From positions 62,001-126,000 of the forward strand of contig NZ_JAUXYL010000026.1 of NCBI RefSeq assembly GCF_030694375.1: a stretch of DNA of 64,000 bases, read 5' to 3'. Under the pieces are notes generated by a model. That model was not told the origin of the DNA. It ran no database searches and worked only from the letters and a program-made list of their open reading frames with translations. The DNA is from Algoriphagus sp. (lineage in GTDB: Bacteria; Bacteroidota; Bacteroidia; Cytophagales; Cyclobacteriaceae). A program made the translations under genes and the position numbers. This document shows positions 61,801 to 64,000 of this stretch, in pieces (positions within the stretch are counted from its first letter, which is position 1; the number at the start of each line of letters is the position of its first letter).

Positions 61801-62322
61801 ACGGATTTTAAGATTTTCCCCAATATCTCCTTCCAATTGAAGGTTCAACGCAGAATTCACAAAAACATTCTGCGTATTACCAAACGAAACTCCTCGTGTC
61901 AGACTTCCGGTTTTGTACAAATTTGTACTTGGAAAAAGTTCCTCTCGTATGTCAAAGCCAGGAACAGTCTGTACTCGATTATCCTTAAAAATTGCCGTAG
62001 AGTCATAATCCTCAGCCAAGGTTCGTTTTGCAAAAGTCCGATCCAGTCTGATGGTCAATGTCCGATAGCAAACCCGAATGGAGTCAGGCTTCGAACTTGG
62101 GTCAAAAGTGACTTGAAGGGTGCGATCTGAAAGATTATAGCGAAAAGGATACGAATTCCCGTTTTTATCATTGACAAGAATGCTTGCTTCAATCGCAGAA
62201 AGGGAGTCCAATACGGCGGGCTTTTCAAAATTATCGGCAGGAAACCAGCGACATTTTTCCTGAGCTTGAACAGTCCAACTCAACCCAAAAAACAAAACCA
62301 AGGAAGCTATCCAAACACGCAT
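58858..62322 (-). CDS. Giant SprA-like outer-membrane protein
   Basis: I prefer the ATG at 62322 (1154 residues) since it opens a signal peptide (MRVWIASLVLFFGLSWTVQA). The text is beta-rich throughout with many aromatic strand ends, fitting a large outer-membrane barrel, and ends HVGRMQVSALF. The stretch ITDQNVPFQPEGNTQQIQDF near residue 190 and NNERFVIIMANSERVFLDG near 300 recall motifs of SprA, the 36-strand type 9 secretion translocon, but this protein is about half SprA's length. So it is a SprA-related paralogue or a distinct barrel family. It starts 45 nt after the kinase stop. Confidence 0.75.
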   Translation of the reverse strand: MRVWIASLVLFFGLSWTVQAQEKCRWFPADNFEKPAVLDSLSAIEASILVNDKNGNSYPFRYNLSDRTLQVTFDPSSKPDSIRVCYRTLTIRLDRTFAKRTLAEDYDSTAIFKDNRVQTVPGFDIREELFPSTNLYKTGSLTRGVSFGNTQNVFVNSALNLQLEGDIGENLKIRASITDQNVPFQPEGNTQQIQDFDNVLIELYNDDFSLAAGDVVLQQRQSEFLRYYKNVQGLQFTSKYKLKKGWEASSQGFASVAKGKFASIQLPILEGVLGPYRVSGPNNERFVIIMANSERVFLDGRQLQRGFNADYVIDYNQAEITFTPKVLITQYSRVRVDFEFAERNYSRSILGANHLQTNGKVDFYLNYYQEKDNRNRPLFTEFTQAEQALLAAVGDNIENAVIPRIDSVAFDPTRILYEKVTEVDVFGNSVIYYRYSTNPELANFALAFSLVGANQGDYRRTSQLSNGTVFEYVPRVSGQPQGDYSILTQLPAPDSKRMTTAGSRVKLGEFEKVYTEVALSSTDKNLFSTTDDGNNQGLGWKIGLQSENRELSLLKGYRFRGLTEFEYNSTNFQFIDRFRYIEFDRDWGLSPEILKNPAAERFFLTQVGLEKDSKNAFNYKLYLRNRENVLSGSQHTANWNTEIGKRLLLRQEFFSLKSDQDSLTSDWTRYLGNVSFQSKILVPGYQFSLDRNAFKNTETDSVLSTAMNFKEHLLYLRSNDTLSYSFLVDAAWREDKAPVGGRLVDDTRGFTSNFTFRKQWTQHNLSSTFTYRELEFLQRDLPSELTVMGKVDYSGSLGKNLIRNEVSYAIGNGRELQREFVYLPAPNGDGTHTWRDDNGDGIQQLNEFYIAINPEEKQYIKIFVPTDTYVQAYTSLLNYRIQARFPETWKEAGGVRAFLHRFSNTSSLSVEKKVTSDDFGDRINPFIGSIDRDQILSLRQIIRTSFFFNRASAKYGFDLSLFDSQLKQLLSGGFEDQIQQDWKLNTRYNFNSVLTLRVLGSTGNRTSASDFLENRNYTILQSTLGPELAWQPSPFFRTTGSYSFTGKENTQNMEYEEKASTHQVGLDMRYAKAIKTTLSGNLRLIQINYNGEVNSPVGYEMLQALTTGTNLTWSLNWLQKIGEGLQLNLVYEGRNSQGLARTVHVGRMQVSALF

Positions 62323-62367
62323 CAGTTCATTCGGCCCTTTTTCTTTCAATGTACTAAAAAGCCAAAA

Positions 62368-64000
62368 CTATTCGACCAAAGGAAATGTAAGGTAGAAGGT
62401 TGTCCCTTTTCCCACCTCGGTTTCAAACCAAATCTTTCCACCTGCTGTCTCCACCCCACTTTTGGCGATAGCCAATCCAAGTCCCGAACCCGTAGATTTA
62501 GTGCTGAAATTGGGGATGAAAATTTTATCCTTCAGTTCCTGAGGAATCCCTTTACCATTGTCAGCGATCTCCAGAAAAACCGACTGTTCTGTCATCCAAA
62601 GCCAGATTTTGATGTGAGGAAATTTCCCCTGTTCCATTGCTTGAATCCCATTGATGATAAGATTGGCAATCACCCGACCAAAAAGCTTATCATCTCCCAT
62701 GATGATGATTTCCTCAGTGTAAGAATCATCCAAAAAATCAATCTTCACACGCTTGTCATTTTTAAACAATTCCAAGACCTGCATCAAAACAGTCTTGAAG
62801 TTCATCAGCTCATTTTTTGGCAATGGCATTTTAGCAAAAGTCGAAAAAGAAGAAGCTATCCCACTGAGCGCATCCACTTGGTGAATCAAGGTCTCCAGTG
62901 ATTTTCGAAGTTTTTGCTGATCATCGAGCTTTCCTTCTTGATCCAACCGAAGCAAATGCTGCAAAGTCAATTTCATCGGAGTGAGCGGGTTTTTGATTTC
63001 ATGCGCTACCTGCTTGGCCATTTCCCGCCAAGCGGACTCCTTTTCCGTGGAAGCGAGTACTTTTTTACTGGCTTCCAATTTGAAAAGCATGTTATTGTAT
63101 TCATTGACCAACAGTCCGATTTCATCCTTTGAGCCCCAATACATCGGCTCGTTATTTTCAAGATTGGTCGCTTTGAGTTTTTGGGTGAGCAACTTAAACG
63201 GAAGAGTCAGATTTTTTGAAACAAAGGATGAAACAATCAAAAAGAGAATAAAAATAACTACGAAAGCATTGAAGATATTACTCAATACGACGGAAATCAA
63301 AGAATTGAGCTCGGTCTCGGACTCGAAGAAGGGCACTGCCAAAATGCCGATATTGGACTGATCGATCTGGGAGGGTACCGCCAGATAGACGGTCTGATAC
63401 TTTAGCTTGCCGATTTTTTCATCTGCCAGGAGTTGGATTTGATTTTTTTCCATAATCCCTGACATCGCTAAAGGATTGATCCAGGGACCCAGAATTTTTT
63501 TATCAAAAATATTCGATCTGTTGGACGACTCAAGGTAACCATTCGGTGTGTAGAGATGAATATCACTTGCAATGGTATTTGCCAGGGTATTGATTTCCTC
63601 ATTGAGTAGATCCCGGTCGACACTTGCGGGGTTTTGGTTGTTGAAGAATACACCAAGATTACTTCGGATCAATCTCGCCTTTTCGATGTATTGCCTGTTG
63701 AGGTCGTCCTTATAGCTTCCTCCCAAGAGGCCTATCGTAATTATGGAAATAATAATGATGGGAAAAAAGAAGGCAAAATTGAGGTATAGCTGGAGCTTGG
63801 TGGAATAATTGAACTCGAAGTTTCGATATCCTTTGAAAAGGGTATTGAGTAAAATAGCCAGAAACGTCAAAAACACAAACGCCACAAAAAAGAGGGAAAT
63901 ATTTCCAAAAAACTGGGAAATAGAAATCGTGGGGGAAGAGAGAATAATGACCTCTTCTCCATTTTTCAGTCCGAAATGATGAAAACCCTGAACTAGAATC
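62368..64000 (-). CDS. NtrY-like sensor histidine kinase, N-terminus beyond right edge
   Basis: The frame stays open from the edge (64000) to the stop at 62368, so the start is missing; at least 543 residues are visible. A membrane segment (LFFVAFVFLTFLAILLN), a second helix, a periplasmic domain, a helix near the AFVVIFILFLIVSSFV text, a HAMP domain (LPFKLLTQKLKA), HisKA motif VAHEIKNPLTPMKLTL and HATPase motifs NLIINGIQAM, DNGKGIP, GSGLGLAIAKS follow. The HEIKNPLTP form is typical of NtrY/NtrB-type kinases, which pair with sigma-54 regulators; the partner is outside the window. Confidence 0.88.
   Translation of the reverse strand, partial: ILVQGFHHFGLKNGEEVIILSSPTISISQFFGNISLFFVAFVFLTFLAILLNTLFKGYRNFEFNYSTKLQLYLNFAFFFPIIIISIITIGLLGGSYKDDLNRQYIEKARLIRSNLGVFFNNQNPASVDRDLLNEEINTLANTIASDIHLYTPNGYLESSNRSNIFDKKILGPWINPLAMSGIMEKNQIQLLADEKIGKLKYQTVYLAVPSQIDQSNIGILAVPFFESETELNSLISVVLSNIFNAFVVIFILFLIVSSFVSKNLTLPFKLLTQKLKATNLENNEPMYWGSKDEIGLLVNEYNNMLFKLEASKKVLASTEKESAWREMAKQVAHEIKNPLTPMKLTLQHLLRLDQEGKLDDQQKLRKSLETLIHQVDALSGIASSFSTFAKMPLPKNELMNFKTVLMQVLELFKNDKRVKIDFLDDSYTEEIIIMGDDKLFGRVIANLIINGIQAMEQGKFPHIKIWLWMTEQSVFLEIADNGKGIPQELKDKIFIPNFSTKSTGSGLGLAIAKSGVETAGGKIWFETEVGKGTTFYLTFPLVE

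Noticed and set aside
62266..62901. 211-codon plus-strand frame spanning two genes
   Set aside because: Antisense to the end of the NtrY-like kinase and start of the SprA-like gene; composition is not protein-like.

Overview
The window looks like chromosome of an aerobic Bacteroidota bacterium, probably a Cytophagales relative of Algoriphagus or Cyclobacterium. This is judged from protein style, not from a marker gene. The signs are a CarboxypepD-like/TonB outer-membrane receptor, a two-component propeller (Y_Y_Y) sensor kinase, LytS/LytTR regulation, an insert-type IspG of 660 residues, a NagB/PIG-L fusion, a small DUF6728-like protein, promoters of the TTTG ... TAnnTTTG type and weak Shine-Dalgarno sites. 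I saw no rRNA, tRNA, CRISPR array, prophage or complete transposon.

Layout. 1-7104 (all minus): two sensor kinases run into an ABC exporter-like operon with a His-rich permease and an exported protein. 7126-13433: duplicated palindromic spacer, sucD, a CBS/DUF294 protein, and an amino-sugar pair (NagB/PIG-L fusion plus ROK kinase). 13609-16280: nitrilase, a VapB/VapC-like pair whose toxin is frameshifted, DUF4230, then a repeat-rich spacer. 16281-29793: two Gfo/Idh/MocA oxidoreductases, a GH43 enzyme, UbiA, proBA, two exported rhodaneses, a luciferase-like oxidoreductase, succinate-semialdehyde dehydrogenase and pdhB. Three stacked hairpins then face a TonB receptor, which is divergent from a LytS/LytTR pair. 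34655-37619: guanine deaminase, a cluster of GTTCC/GGAAC palindromes, ffh, and a small lipoprotein gene bracketed by 54-bp inverted repeats. 37755-41425: YfhO, methyltransferase, FKBP.

41604-45632 (minus, visibly AT-richer) is the most unusual part. It holds a C39-peptidase ABC exporter, a CxxC thioredoxin-fold protein, two orphan proteins and, at the head, a very short gene whose N-terminus matches a double-glycine export leader. Together they read as a complete small peptide maturation and export locus. I found no HlyD or TolC partner inside the window.

46313-64000: orphan ABC ATPase, MmcQ/YjbR, LVIVD lipoprotein, small beta-barrel, SDR, ppsA, amidohydrolase, fatty acid hydroxylase, DUF6728, an SDR-ispG operon with a candidate operator, a giant SprA-like outer-membrane protein and a truncated NtrY-like kinase.

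A second theme is the intergenic DNA. At least eight families of short degenerate words recur only between genes, alongside REP-like palindromes. Protein families were assigned from motifs by eye; no database search was possible.
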